Source: Ailanthus altissimus
Taxonomy: Eukaryota > Streptophyta > Magnoliopsida > Sapindales > Simaroubaceae
Length of the DNA stretch: 64,000 nt
Reading direction: 5' to 3'
Assembly: GCA_946807835.1 (NCBI GenBank)
Contig: OX327690.1
Span: 30,660,501-30,724,500, forward strand
A program made the position numbers and the translations under genes. Below, in pieces: positions 47,132 to 59,590 of the stretch. Position 1 is the stretch's first letter, and each line of letters opens with the position of its first letter. The notes below the pieces were generated by a model. It made no database searches, was not told the DNA's origin, and saw only the letters and a program-made list of their open reading frames with translations.

Positions 47132-50100
47132 ATGAAGGGGCTTTTCAAGTCCAAGCCTCGTACTCCCGTCGACATCGTGAGGCAGACTCGGGAACTGCTC
47201 ATCTACGCCAGCCGCAGCTCCGATGTTCGTGAATCCAAGCGTGAAGAAAAGGTTTTTTAATTTTGGATCGATTTCTTTCCTTTTTTTTTTTTTTGAGAAA
47301 ATATTCATGTGGTGAATTTGGGGATTAGTTGAATTTGTTAGTAATGAGTGTTTGGAGAGTGTAATTTATGATTTTGCGTATCTGGGTCGGTAGATTGAAG
47401 CTGTGGTTTCGTTAAAATTTGATTTTTTTAATTCTTTTTTTTTTTTTGCGTGTTAGTGTCATTATAGATTGATCATATATGGTGTGGAATTTGACCCTAG
47501 ATTGAATTTTAGTAGCTCTGCTTCTGAAAGAAGTTGAGCGTACATTGACTAAAGGCTGCTCAATTTAGTCAAACGTTTTGTTCGTGATCAAGTTATATCT
47601 TGTGCAAAGGTTTATCAGTTTGCATTTTCGACATATTTTTTAGCCATCACTGATTTTTCAGATTTGAAAATTAGGAGATATCAGAGTGCATGAATCAAAG
47701 AAATGTGGATCTATGAGTTGAATAGTTCCAGAAATCATATCATTGTGATATCTTGTGGGTATTGCTATGCCTATGAAATAATGGATTGGTAAAAAAGTGA
47801 ATCCTATACCCATGAAATAATGGATTGGTAAAAAAGTGAATCCTGTTCCCTTTCATCACCCAAAAGAGACCTCCAAGTGAAAATTTTCCCCTTTTTTATG
47901 GTAGATGGCAGAGTTATGTAAAAACATCAGGGAGTTAAAATCAGTACTCTTATGGAAATAGTGAGTCAGAGCCAGTTTCAGAGGCTTGTGCACAATTGAC
48001 TGCAGAGTTCTTCAGGGAAAACACGTTACGGCTTCTGATCAATTGTCTCCCAAAATTGAACTTGGAGGTAAGCATAGATTAAACTCAAACCACCTCTCTC
48101 TTTTTTTTTTTTTATTATTATTATTTTAATTTCTTGTGCCCTAATTAAGATATTAAATTTAATAATGCTTTAGAACCTTCTATAATTTTGTAAAGAGTTT
48201 CACACTTTTTTTTGGTGAAGCTTAGTTTCACAATTCAGAACTGTGAGATGTGATTGTTTTATTGTAGATTTTTCCATTGTTGTTTATCCTGACAGGGATT
48301 ACATTTTGCAGGCAAGAAAAGATGCCACTCAAGTTGTTGCTAATTTACAGCGGCAACAAGTTCATTCCAAGTTGATTGCATCTGATTACCTGGAAGCAAA
48401 TATAGATCTTTTGGATATTTTGGTAGCAGGGTAAGCCAAAATTGGAAGATATTGAAGAAAATTGGCATGTTTATCATTTTCTTTGTTCATTGAGCTCTAA
48501 TTATTGAGAACTGTTTCTGTAGGTATGAGAATACAGACATGGCTTTACACTATGGTGCTATGCTGAGGGAGTGCATTCGTCATCAGAGTGTTGCAAAGTG
48601 AGCAAAGTTGATTTGATTGGACTATTCATTACTTGTCAAGTTTATGCAAATATGTTCTTTTATCTTCAAGTGAATTGTAAGCTGAAAAGGATTCATATCA
48701 TATTCTGAGGAATTTGTGTGCAAAACTGAAGATTGCAGGAAAGCAATAAAGTAATGGGCATATTGCAGAGTAATTTTGGTCCAGTGCCTCATGCTAATAT
48801 GCTAGAATTCCTTTTCTTGATGCCTGTTAGAAATTGAGGAGCAATTTAACTGTTTATCATGTTGAAGTTGGATCCAGTAATTAAAATTTTGGGTCAAATT
48901 GTCTATCAAATACAAGTAATTGACCTGTTCCTCGATGTGGTTTTCTGGGTGATGTGTATTCATCCAATTGGTAATGATGTCAAATATGTAGCTCATTCTA
49001 TCTAGATCTTCAAATTGGTTGATTTCATGATTGCATATTGGCTTTGTGAATGCCCTAATATCTCTGGTTTGATTTTCAGGTATGTGTTGGAATCTCAGCA
49101 CATGAAGAAGTTTTTCCATTATATACAGCTTCCAAATTTTGACATTGCTGCAGATGCTGCTGCAACTTTTAAGGTAGAATACAATATACAATGCACATAA
49201 GTAGTGACGAAGGATCTTTCTCTTTCTCAGAGTTTATCGTTTGTTTTATATGTAACATGAATAAATAAGCTGCATTTGAAACCTGGTATTTGTCACAACT
49301 TCAGTTCATTGAAGTTATAACCTCAATTGTTGTGTAAGTTATTTCTATTATCTATATTTAGTTACTGTGTTCAGCATTCTTAAATTTATTTGTTGTTCAA
49401 CATAATTATTCTATTAAGAAGGTCTGTATATGAATATTTTACTAAAGTGACTGCATAATCACTGTCTTCAAAGTAATGCAGTTGTAGTTGCAGCATGTAT
49501 AAGTGATGCTCTTTAAAAATTTATCTCAGGAACTGCTGACAAGGCATAAATCTACAGTAGCTGAATTTCTGTCAAAGAATTATGACTGGGTAAGTATAGC
49601 TTTATATGGTTTTGTGTGAATGTTAATGTATAATGCTATATACGAGGCATAAAGCTACAGTAGCTGCCTTATATGTCTATGCCCACATACACTAGATGAA
49701 CAAGTATGGTTTGCATTGTGCAATGCCTTTGATTTATAGTGGAGATTAATATGTTTAAATTCGTTGCTGGTTTCAGTTTTTCGCAGAGTATAACTCAAAA
49801 CTGTTGGAATCTTCCAATTACATTACCAGACGACAAGCTGTCAAGGTAGGAAAATTACATGATATCGTGCTTATATATTTGAGAAAAACTAAACTATTGA
49901 TTGTTTTGATAGTTATACTGTTTATTGAAAAGGCTGCTTTACTTGTTATAGCTGTTGGGAGACATCTTACTAGACCGCTCAAATTCAGTTGTGATGACAC
50001 GATATGTGAGCTCAAGGGACAATTTGAGGATACTTATGAATCTTCTCAGAGTAAGATACTTTTATAGATTGCATGTGGAACACATCTTGTAAGACTTTTC

Positions 50101-50665
50101 TGTTAGCTTACTAAAATTGCAGGGTACTAACCCAGTAGCCTTTGATAAAATATCCATTCATAATGTTTGGATGCCATTTGTTTGATACAGATGAACAATA
50201 ATTGACAATTAAATTGTTTATAGATTGAAGCAAACTGATTTGTTAAATGGTTGCTTTTTACAGGAATCTAGCAAGAGTATCCAGATAGAAGCATTTCATG
50301 TTTTCAAGGTACTGTGTTCTATTTACTGCATGTGTTGTGATTTAATAATTTTTTTTAGGTATTACTAGTTCATTTGAGTGCAACTCTGTGTGTTTTCCAG
50401 CTGTTTGCTGCTAATCAAAACAAACCTCCTGACATCATAAGCATACTTGTTGCTAACAGAAGCAAGCTTCTGCGGTTGTTTGCTGATTTCAAAACTGATA
50501 AAGGTATAAAGTAATGCATTTCTATGAATAATATACATCAATATGGTTGAGACCACGAACATTTTATACAAGTGTTACTTTCTTACAGAGGATGAGCAGT
50601 TTGAGGCAGACAAAGCACAGGTTGTGAGGGAAATTGCTGCTCTTGAGCCTAGAGACCGCCCATGA
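47132..50665 (+). CDS. MO25: MO25-like protein (CAB39 family scaffold)
   Basis: Eleven exons: 47132-47251, 47906-48067, 48312-48430, 48523-48597, 49080-49173, 49530-49589, 49777-49845, 49952-50050, 50264-50308, 50401-50503 and 50589-50665, all GT-AG. The product is 340 aa, the normal MO25 length. MO25 is a cytosolic helical-repeat (armadillo-like) scaffold that binds and activates STE20-type kinases; plant copies are tied to cell division and polarity. Recognised segments are [97 protein letters not shown] and [20 protein letters not shown]. Residues 52-55 read NQYS where relatives have a K-S-[IV]-L-like sequence, consistent with a compensated frameshift. The start is the ATG at the conserved N-terminus. 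Otherwise intact. Confidence 0.95.
47770..47846. repeat. 39-bp tandem duplication in MO25 intron 1
   Basis: ATGAAATAATGGATTGGTAA plus AAAAGTGAATCCT occurs at 47773 and again at 47812. Confidence 0.9.
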
Positions 50666-52042
50666 GCTACAAGCTTTGTTTTGTGAATCAACTGGTGTTT
50701 CTACCTCATTAAAATGTGAATTGTATAGCTCTTGCAGTACTTACATCACTATACTTAAGACAGTTGGCTAAGCTGTTTACTTTTTATAGTTTTAATATTC
50801 CTACTTGTGTAGAAAAGTGGAAAAAACGAATAAAATTATATATGAAATCAGTTAAACGGCACACTTGGTTTGTGCCGATTGTACAATGAACTTCCACGGG
50901 GTTTCATGGCATTAGCATTCATGTTTGAGGCAAAGATATGTTCCTGAAATGAAATAAATTCCTATTACTAAAAGCTTTCGCTGAATTTTGGAGCAGCAAA
51001 ATTGCTGAAACTAGAAGATGCAGAACTCAGAATGGAGTAGCACCACCGGCTTGTCCATGAACGTTCATGGTCTGTTGAAAGTGAAATGCTTTAGTGACTC
51101 TGGTTGCTGAATTACCAGGGCCGTATCGTGAGAATAAAGCAAATTTCTTTTGTGGAATGAGAACGAGTGTCGGTTCTTTTGCTTTTCTTGTGCACATATG
51201 CACAAAAAAGCAGCAGCTTCCTGAAGCTTGGAATTTGGGAAGGAATGTGCTACGCCGCCCACTCAATTGTCACTGAAAGCAAAGTAAAGAGTCACGAGGG
51301 GAGCATATACCAACAAAATGCCATTATGTCATTCGGTGGTGGCATATTCCATGAATCTTCCATTTCTCATAGGCCCCATTATAATCTCTACTATTCAATG
51401 TGTTGCTATAAACATGCTCTCTTATTCACCAATTTAACCATTTTCAACCATAATATTCGGATACCAATAACATCATTGCGCTGCATCAAGAGATTGCATT
51501 ATGGGCAATCGGTATCTTTCATATCATCTAAAGAGATTTTCTATTGCATGACAAGGTAAAAAAGGCAAAATAAAACCAACTCATTAGTGAAAAATCTTTA
51601 TTCAACACACAAATGAGACTACTATTTTAAAAGAAAATACATTAGATTTTTAAAAGAGGCTCTGAGTATTAAAAGTAATGTGAATAATTTAAAAGTGAAT
51701 TAGAGAAATTAGTTTAATTGATAAATTTTCTTATAAGTAAATTAGTGGTATAGGTTGATTCATAATCGATCATGTCGAATTGGAAAGAGATTTGATTTAT
51801 ATTTGATATAATTTTTTTTTAAAAAAATAAATAGAAGTGAATGAAAGGAAATGAAGGGCATTTGTGTCACGTGGATCTTGTATGTAAATAAATAAACACG
51901 TGTACGATCTTTACTACGTGAAAAAGCTCAAGAACTAAACGCAACCTGTCAGTTGCTTTTGCCATTGTCGTCGTCATCATCAGCAGCTGACTCTCTTATT
52001 TCACTCCTCTTTTTTCTGTTAATCGTATATATAAACCAAAAA
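50666..52042. other. MO25 3' region and intergenic sequence
   Basis: This contains the MO25 3' UTR and the VTC4 promoter. Open frames on both strands near 51027-51559 (largest 130 codons, +) overlap one another and have no recognised domains. I cannot support a gene. A CT-rich stretch near 51940-52030 probably belongs to the VTC4 5' UTR. Confidence 0.5.
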
Positions 52043-55000
52043 ATGGCAGAAAATGGTAGCACCCCATTCATTATATTTTCTTTTTATTTTCTCTTTTTTG
52101 TTTCTATCTGGGATTTTGATTTCAATGCACTTGCTTCGTTATTTACTCTGTTTTTGTGATGTCTTTTGTTAATTAGATTCGCTTGTCAAGTTCTTGGACA
52201 CCGCAGTTGATGCAGCTAAGAGTGCTGGCGAGGTCAGTTCAGTTTGAAAGAAATACAAATCAAATTTTTGTTTTTGTTTTTTTTATTTGATTATCTTTAT
52301 TTTTTTTTTTTAATTTCTTGGTGTTGTTTACAGATAATTCGCAATGGGTTCTATCAGACCAAACATGTGGAGCATAAAGGCCGGGTATCTCTTTTTCTCT
52401 ATTTGGTAGTTTGGTTTTTTAGTGTTTCAAAATTTAGGCTTTTAATTCTTAATTTGATAGTTATAAGTTGTGCAGTATTGATAGGTAGCATAATAATTTT
52501 GGGTTTGGCTCATATTAATTGAAAAATTAAGGGAAAATCAGTACTTGACCGGTTGGGAAGTGTAGGAGCTCTTGGAATTGAAACTGAGAAAGCTGTGGAA
52601 TCATAGATGTTTACTGAATTGTGAAGAATGGGGGATTGGATAGTAATTGTCAATTTAAATGCAAAAGTTTTCTAGATGTATTCTATGATTATTTTGGCAT
52701 AAAGATTGACCAGTTTGCAAGTTTTTTTTTTTTTTTCTCATTGGATGTGCTTAAAGATTTTAGCTTACCACGCGGGAAATTTTACCAAAATCGTATATGT
52801 GAGTTTTAGTTCTCATTCAAAATCCGTAGGAGATCAGGAAGTTTCATTTGCTTAGACATCACAAACCAGAGCAACAAGGAAGTAAGACTGCGGATGTTCC
52901 TTTTCACTTCTTTGTTTTTCCTTGGTAACTGAAGACGCGCATTGGGTGGTGTACTGGGATGTGAATAAACTTAACTGATGTTCTATGGACTTGCTCTTTA
53001 ATTTTCCCTTCTACATGCAATTTATCGGTTTGTTGTTTGAGATGGCTATGTTGGACAAAGATTGTTATAGTATGCAAGTCTCAAAGAAGAAGTCCACACA
53101 AAAGTTGAAAAGAACTAGTATTGGAAAATAGTATGTTTCTAGCTCTAAATGTCTAATATCTACTAACTCTTGGCAACTTTATTACTGACATGCAGGTGGA
53201 TTTGGTCACAGAAACTGATAAGGCATGTGAAGATCTCATATTTAACCATTTCAAGGAGCAATTTCCCACACATAAGGTTATCTTTTATATCTTTTTTTCT
53301 TAAGCATGTGTATTGAACATGCTTGCATTGATTATGAACTTTGTTTCTTGTCTTCTCAGAATGGATTATTTTTATGTGAACTTTTTTTTAAATGGTGTTT
53401 GTCTTAGTTCATTGGAGAAGAAACTACAGCTGCTAATGGTACCTCAGAGTTGACTGATGAACCCACTTGGATTGTTGATCCTCTTGATGGAACAACTAAC
53501 TTTGTGCACGGGTAAATACCATATTTAATTGGTTAGATTATTAACTTCTTGTTTTTTTAGTCATTTAAATTTCATTTTTCATATTGTTGCAACATTGTTA
53601 TTTCTCCAGGTTCCCCTTTGTGTGCGTCTCTATTGGTCTTACAATTGGAAAGATTCCTACAGTTGGGGTTGTCTACAATCCAATAATGGATGAGGTGAGA
53701 ATTCTATGCTCCCAACACAGTGCAATATGAATTTCCAACCTTATAGGATTGTGGATGGACTAAGCATATATTACATAGTGCGAGGAATTCTTCATATGAT
53801 ATATAACTGGCATGCGTAACATCTGATTGTAAGTGATAGCATGAATCATACCAACCCATGAACAAACCACATTCTTTCCTTGTTGTCGCCTTTATGCTGT
53901 TGGGACTTCCTGTATGCAAATCACAAACCTTTTTTTCAGTGAACTTTATTGGCTGACTGAAGCTTAAAATTCTGAGTTTGTTATTTGTAGCTTTTTACTG
54001 GCATACGGGGACAAGGTGCTTTCTTTAATGGAAAACCTATAAAAGGTGAGTTCGCTATGACTTTTGATTCTGTTTATCATTTCACCATCAATTATTAACT
54101 CTTCAAAGCCTGGCTTCATGCTTATGTTCTGAAAATTTGCAGTATCATCTCAAACTGAACTAGTGAAGTCTCTCCTTGCAACAGAGGTATGTGAGCATTT
54201 GATTCATATGTGCGTCATTGCCTCCTCTTTATCCAATTACTTTTCTGTTGAGCATAACCATTAATTTTAGTTCCACATAGCTGTCTTCCATATAGAAATA
54301 AACTGATGCATTTATAATATAAGAAGCAACAATAAATTGAGATACTATAAAAGTGGCTGCATATTATATTATATGGGAAGCAAAACAAGACTCAATTAGT
54401 ATTCTGACCTGCCCAAAACAGCAATTTTGAATCAAGCGTGCTATTTAAAAAATTTAATACAAAATTTCATTCTGCTAATCTGGAGACCCTTCCTAATATA
54501 ACCTTTTGAACTTGTTGGAGATGTCTCTATCAGATGTCAATAGCTCTTCTGCATCTTTGGGTGTATTGTAGTTTAGTTTCTTGGAGGTTTTGGGTCAGGC
54601 ATCTCCTATGGGTTAAAAGCACTTAAAGATAGTGCCACAGTGGTGGTGAAACTTCTTACTTATCCTTTTAGTAACTTGTGTCTTGTTAATCAAGATGAAC
54701 TAAAGCAAGTGACATATAATGCTCCTGTCCTTTGATAGCACATCATTAACTGAAAATTTTATCCTCTTGAGAGAACAGGCTGGAACAAAACGTGATAAAG
54801 AAACTCTGGATGCTTCTACAAATAGAATCAATAGCTTGCTTTTCAAGGTAAAACTAAGGGCTTGCTGTGGTCGCTTTATAGATTTCTTAGTTCAGCTTCC
54901 AGTGGTATAATATCAGTTGATCTTCTTACCAGGTGAGATCCCTTCGTATGAGTGGCTCCTGTGCACTGAATCTTTGCGGAATAGCTTGCGGAAGGCTTGA

Positions 55001-55576
55001 TCTGTTTTATGAACTTGGGTTTGGGGGTCCATGGTATGATTTTTTTTTCTCCTCTCTTCTTAAGTGAAGCTATGTCTAGTACACGAGTTATATTCTTTCC
55101 TGTGCTCAGGGATGTGGCAGCTGGCGTTGTGATTGTCCAAGAAGCTGGAGGAGTTGTTTATGATCCGTAAGTATAAACATTATACGATATTCGACTCAAA
55201 ACTTCAATAAGACCTTGTTGCTAGTGGGAAATAATTGTCTGAAATTGTCGTTACACTAATTCTAAGTTAATATGCTACTTTTTTACTCATTTGTTTTCAA
55301 TTACTTCCCTTTGCTCTCTGCAATTTTTATGAATGACATGTCATTGATGCTACTAATCTACATGATTTTTCAGAGCACTTAACAAGTATTTTCTTTAAAA
55401 TTAAAAAGACAAATGTGCATTAAATATGCTTCAAAGACTATGTCTATGTGCTGTCTTTGATCATGCTGTTTTGCATCAGATCGGGTAAAGATTTTGACAT
55501 CACTGCTCAGCGAGTTGCAGCTTCGAACCCTTCTCTCAAGGATGCTTTTATCAAGGCTTTGCAGCAATCAGAATGA
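52043..55576 (+). CDS. VTC4: Inositol monophosphatase / L-galactose-1-phosphate phosphatase
   Basis: Twelve exons: 52043-52055, 52177-52232, 52334-52384, 53196-53276, 53408-53511, 53610-53694, 53991-54045, 54143-54186, 54779-54847, 54933-55033, 55110-55166 and 55480-55576. Product 270 aa. The Mg-dependent enzyme hydrolyses L-galactose 1-phosphate (ascorbate pathway) and inositol monophosphates. Metal ligands are visible: GEET (Glu71), DPLDGTT (Asp91, Asp94) and PWDVAAG (Asp221). The second family signature is [15 protein letters not shown]. Other close matches are [20 protein letters not shown] and [16 protein letters not shown]. Exon 1 is only 13 coding bases (MAEN plus one base); the start is supported by the conserved MAxNDSL N-terminus after splicing. 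No damage is seen. It lies on the same strand about 1.4 kb downstream of MO25, but as an independent gene. Confidence 0.96.
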
Positions 55577-56417
55577 GAAAGCATCTAAATTCATTAGAAA
55601 CTAAACATTACTTGTTTTTGATATTATGAAGCTATGTTCCTTTTTTTGTCTCAGTAACATCAACTGGTGTACTCTTGATTTTGTACCACCGCAAGGTTTT
55701 GAAAAAGCCATTTGCTAAGATTAAGTTTAGTGATTCTTCGTATTAACTAAAAGCCTCTATAATCATTTGTATAATTGAGATGACAACTCACGAGGTTGGG
55801 AATAAAATCGATTTACTAGAAATTATTGCGCGAATGCTGAATTTTGCAGGATCTTTCCGTAAAGCAATCTTTCAGGAACCCAGAGGCATGCGTTTAGAAA
55901 GTACTTCACAGTTCATTTCATTATATGCATTATCCATTAATGTCTTTCATCTAGTAAATATACAGAGTTAAACAAAGAGAGACCATTTTCTTTTACTGAC
56001 TTGGCCTGGGTAGAATGAGAAAGCTGCCATCTTTTTGTTCAGAGACCAACTTCTTTTTCTTAAACAAAGAACATCAACGTGATTATGTGAAGATAAGTAG
56101 TAGATATCTAGCAATAAGATGAAATGAGGGGAGAAACATTTTTCCAAAACAAATATAAAGCATGGGGTATAATAAATAACAACTAAATAACACATGAATA
56201 CTCAAATAGAAAGTGGGATGTTACATCCACGGCACAAGTATGACTATAAAGCTCCTATGAAAGAATTACTAAAACAAATCTCGTACTCCCACAGCACTTG
56301 GAGATATATCCTCTTCATCTATGCATAATCATAATTGATGTGAACAAGCATGAACACAGCTGTCAAAGCATATTATGTCACCTAAGAACAGAAAGCACAA
56401 GAATTAGAGAGTGCATT
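55577..56417. other. VTC4 3' region and intergenic sequence
   Basis: No coding feature recognised. Short frames at 55780-55971 (+) and 55968-56195 (-) have no family resemblance. Confidence 0.5.
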
Positions 56418-57271
56418 TGTTGAGGAAACGCCATTCTCCTTTACGAGATTATGTTGAAATGAGGAATTCAAAGTTCAACTTAGAATCATAATTTTTTTGT
56501 GTAGCGAAATAACTTATTAATTAAGCAAAAAGTAACAAGAATTTAAAGCAGAATATAAAAAAGCACAACACAATCTTACGTGGTTCGTCCAATTGCCTAC
56601 GTCCACGGTGGCTCAAGAATCCTAACCTCTCTTATTAATTTCTTAGAAATTTTATAAGAAAAATTCAATTAGAAGAACCCTCAAAAGGACCTAATGTTTA
56701 GTGAACCCTTACTCTACCATGAACAATGATCACCCAAACGACGGTTCCACCCCAGCGCATACAAGCACTTAGTGTCTACCGAGTTCTTCCCCTCTCTTAG
56801 AGCCTCTCTTAATGCTTAATCTCAACAAAAAGATTTACAAGTGTTTATATATGGTGTATTTCGTGCCTACTAACCATATTCCTTGTTGGAGGAAAAGTCC
56901 ACTTGTTTTGAAAGTCCAAAACTTTCAAAAACTCAAAATCCCGAACTAAAAACGAACAACTGACGCGTCTGGCGTCGCAGCGCTAGGCATTATCGTACCC
57001 AACGCTGCGGCGCTGGGGTGCTGTCCTGGGCGCCGCGGCGCTAGGGTGCTGTCCTGGGCGCCGCAGCCCCCAAGCCCTACCAGCGCCTATCCTGCGTTTT
57101 CTTCGCTTCCTTCCCGTCTTCGAGTCCCGTTTCGCTTCCCCCTTTATGTCCCACATGTCCTAGACTTCTCTATACATGTCTCACACATTCTAGACTTCTT
57201 GTAACTCTTCCCTTTGGTATTCATCTCAATTCTTGTCTAACAAAGATTGTTGAATCACCAATTTTCCAACA
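56418..57271 (-). repeat. 3' LTR of Copia copy 3
   Basis: 854 bp. On the minus strand it begins TGTTGGAAAATTGGTGATTC and ends TTCCTCAACA. The GC-rich module block at about 56960-57080 contains a near-perfect direct repeat of GGGTGCTGTCCTGGGCGCCG. Confidence 0.88.
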
Positions 57272-57338
57272 AACCCTTCCTTGATTCAAAATCTTTCAAA
57301 TGAGAAGGCTTCGGGATCCGATCCACATCAATACTCTA

Positions 57339-58682
57339 TCACCTAGAGTTGAGTCCAGTTAAGTCTCCACCAAGACTTAACTTTCTCCGGGCTTGTGACT
57401 TTGGTCTCCAAAGGTATTTGTGCACCTTACATAGGATATGGATGCGTTGCACTCTTTTCTGACCCTCATTACCTCGGTGAGCATGGTTTGGATGTCGCCT
57501 AGTGGTCTGCATTATCCCAACACCCCGCGTTGGGCCACTCATGGCCATCTCAATAAGCACATAGAGCCCCTCATTGTGCTTCTCACCCTCAAACTTTTTA
57601 GGTCCTTTCTTTACCCTTAGTTTTTCTTTTTTCGCTCTAACCGAATACCCTTCCTTATCAAGCTTGCCTAGGGATATCAAGTTCCTCCTCAATTTAGGAA
57701 CATGCCTTACACCATGTAAGTTCCTAGTTTCTCCACCTTGCATCCTCAGCCTTATATCACCAACTCTCATGATCTCACAATTCATGTCATTCCCCATTAG
57801 AGCTTTACCTCTCTTGGCTTTATAGTTGGTAAACATCGATCTGTCGGGACACATATAGATACTGCACCCCGAATCTAGTATTCATTTGCCAGTGTACTTT
57901 TCCCTTGAGGCTACCAATGTGTCTACAGCTTTGTTATCTATCTCAGTACCGATTACAGCCCACCCTCCTTGACCTTTTGATTTCGGACAATCCTTCACAA
58001 AGTGTCCTTCCTTATTACAAAGGAAATACTTCTTGGATCTCCTCCTTGATTAGTTGGTCTTCCTTTCTTATGCAAGTAATGTTGCTCCACTCTCAGACTC
58101 AGATCTTTTTGTCAATTCTTTTGAGTTCAATGATGCATTGACGTCATTCATCGTTAAAGACTCCTTTCCATTCAGCAGCGTATTCACAAAACTCTCATAG
58201 CTCTTTGGCAACGAACTTAACAAGATAATGGTCTTGTCTTCATCCTCAATCTTGATACCCAGTTGCTCAAGACTTATGATGATCTTGTTGAACTCGTCAA
58301 TGTGGTCTCTCAATGAAGTTCCCTCGTGCATTGTTAACTGATGTAATTTCTTTTTTACAAGAAGTCTATTTGCAAGAGACTTCTTTATGTACAATGTCTC
58401 GAGTCTCTTCCATAGCCCCAAAGCGGTTTCCTCATCACCAACTTCCCTTAATACTTCGTCCCTCAACGCCAGGAATAAAGTGTTGTAAGACTTTTTCTGA
58501 ATCGTGTCCCAATCTTTCTGCCCGGACTTTGAGATTGTTGTCTCATCGCTAGTTGAGGAGCTGGTTTTCTCCAAGGCTGAGTCTAGCCCCTCCTTCACTA
58601 GTAGAGCCCTAACCTTCTTCTTCCAAAGATTGAAGTCATTCATCCCATTGAACCTCTCTATTTCTTACTTGATTGCAGCCAT
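57339..58682 (-). pseudogene. Copia gag/protease remnant (copy 3)
   Basis: Start ATG at 58680-58682, with an early stop five codons in. Then 191 open codons of Copia gag follow (MNDFNLWKKKVRALLVKEGL; SLPKSYESFVNTLLNGKESL). The zinc knuckle reads YFLCNKEGHFVKDC, with the first Cys changed to Tyr. The protease motif ILDSGCS is intact but is preceded by a stop where relatives have Trp. The frame continues into GAG-pre-integrase (LHGVRHVPKLRRNLISLGKL; GLYVLIEMAMSG) and then jumps to the non-coding 3' end of the element. Non-functional. Confidence 0.88.
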
Positions 58683-58734
58683 GGATTAAATACCCCAGGT
58701 GTATATTATCGAACATTTAGCTTTGATATTAGTT

Positions 58735-59565
58735 TATTAAGGGAGGAAACGTCCTTCTCCCTCTAGAGGTTATGTTGAAGCGAAGAACTCAAAGTTCAAC
58801 TTAGAACCCTAACCTCTTCGCGCAGCGGAATAACCTGTTAATCAATCAAAAGGTAACAAGAATCCAAAGCAGAATATAAAAGAGCACAACACAATCTTAC
58901 GTGGTTCGGCCAATTGCCTACGTCCACGGTGAATCAAATGATCCTAACCTCTCTTATTAACTCCCTAAAGATTTTACAAGGAAAACTCAATTAGAAAAAC
59001 CCTCAAAATGGCCTAATGTTTAGTGAACCCTTACTCTACCACGAACAATGATCACTCAAAAGATGGTTCCACCCTAGTGTACACAAGCACTTAGTGTCTA
59101 CCCAGTTCTTCCCCTCTCTTAAGTCTCTCTTAATGTTTAATTTCAACTAAATGGTTTACAAGTGTTTATATAGGGTGTATTTCGTGCCTACTAACCCCAT
59201 TCCTTGTTGGAGTAAGAGTCCACTTGTTTTGAAAGTCCAGACAACAATCTGGCACCGTGGCGCTCGTCCCTGAGCGCCACGGTGCTGAGCATTATCGCGC
59301 CCAATGCCGCGGCGCTGAGGACCTAGCGCCGCAACGCTGGGGTGCTGTCTTGGGCACCACGGCGCTCAGCCCTGGCAGCGCCTATCCCACGTTTTTTCAC
59401 TTCTTTCGCATCTTCGAGTCCTGTTTTACTTTCTCCTTTGTGTTCTATACATCCTAGACTTCTCTATACATGTCCCACACGTTCTAAACTTCTTACAACT
59501 CTTCCCTTTAGTATTCATCTTAATTCTTGTCCAACTAAAATTATTGAATCACCAATTTTTCAATA
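58735..59565 (-). repeat. 5' LTR of Copia copy 3
   Basis: 831 bp. On the minus strand it begins TATTGAAAAATTGGTGATTC (TG changed to TA) and ends near CCTTAATA. The GC-rich modules lie at about 59240-59390. Confidence 0.86.
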
Positions 59566-59590
59566 ATATTAATATTATGGGCAAATTTAT

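Larger units (their letters stand above)
56418..59565 (-). mobile_element. Copia deletion derivative, reverse strand (copy 3)
   Basis: 3148-bp element with LTRs 56418-57271 and 58735-59565 and an internal region of only 1.46 kb. It carries gag, protease and the start of GAG-pre-integrase. Integrase, RT and RNase H are deleted. The degenerate primer site next to the 5' LTR (58719-58734, minus strand AACTAATATCAAAGC) corresponds to that of copies 1 and 2. A polypurine-like AAGGAAGGG precedes the 3' LTR. The flanks GCATT and ATATT agree at three of five positions. It is a family related to copies 1 and 2: it shares the CGTGGACGTAGGCAA/TTG block and GC-rich modules in the LTR. Confidence 0.88.

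Noticed and set aside
47935..47955. Inactivating frameshift in MO25
   Set aside because: Exact counting shows exon 2 is in frame throughout (54 codons); only a local substitution of four residues remains.
51027..51559. Possible small gene between MO25 and VTC4 (130 codons +, 79 codons -)
   Set aside because: The frames overlap on opposite strands and show no recognised domain, and no splice-supported extension was seen.
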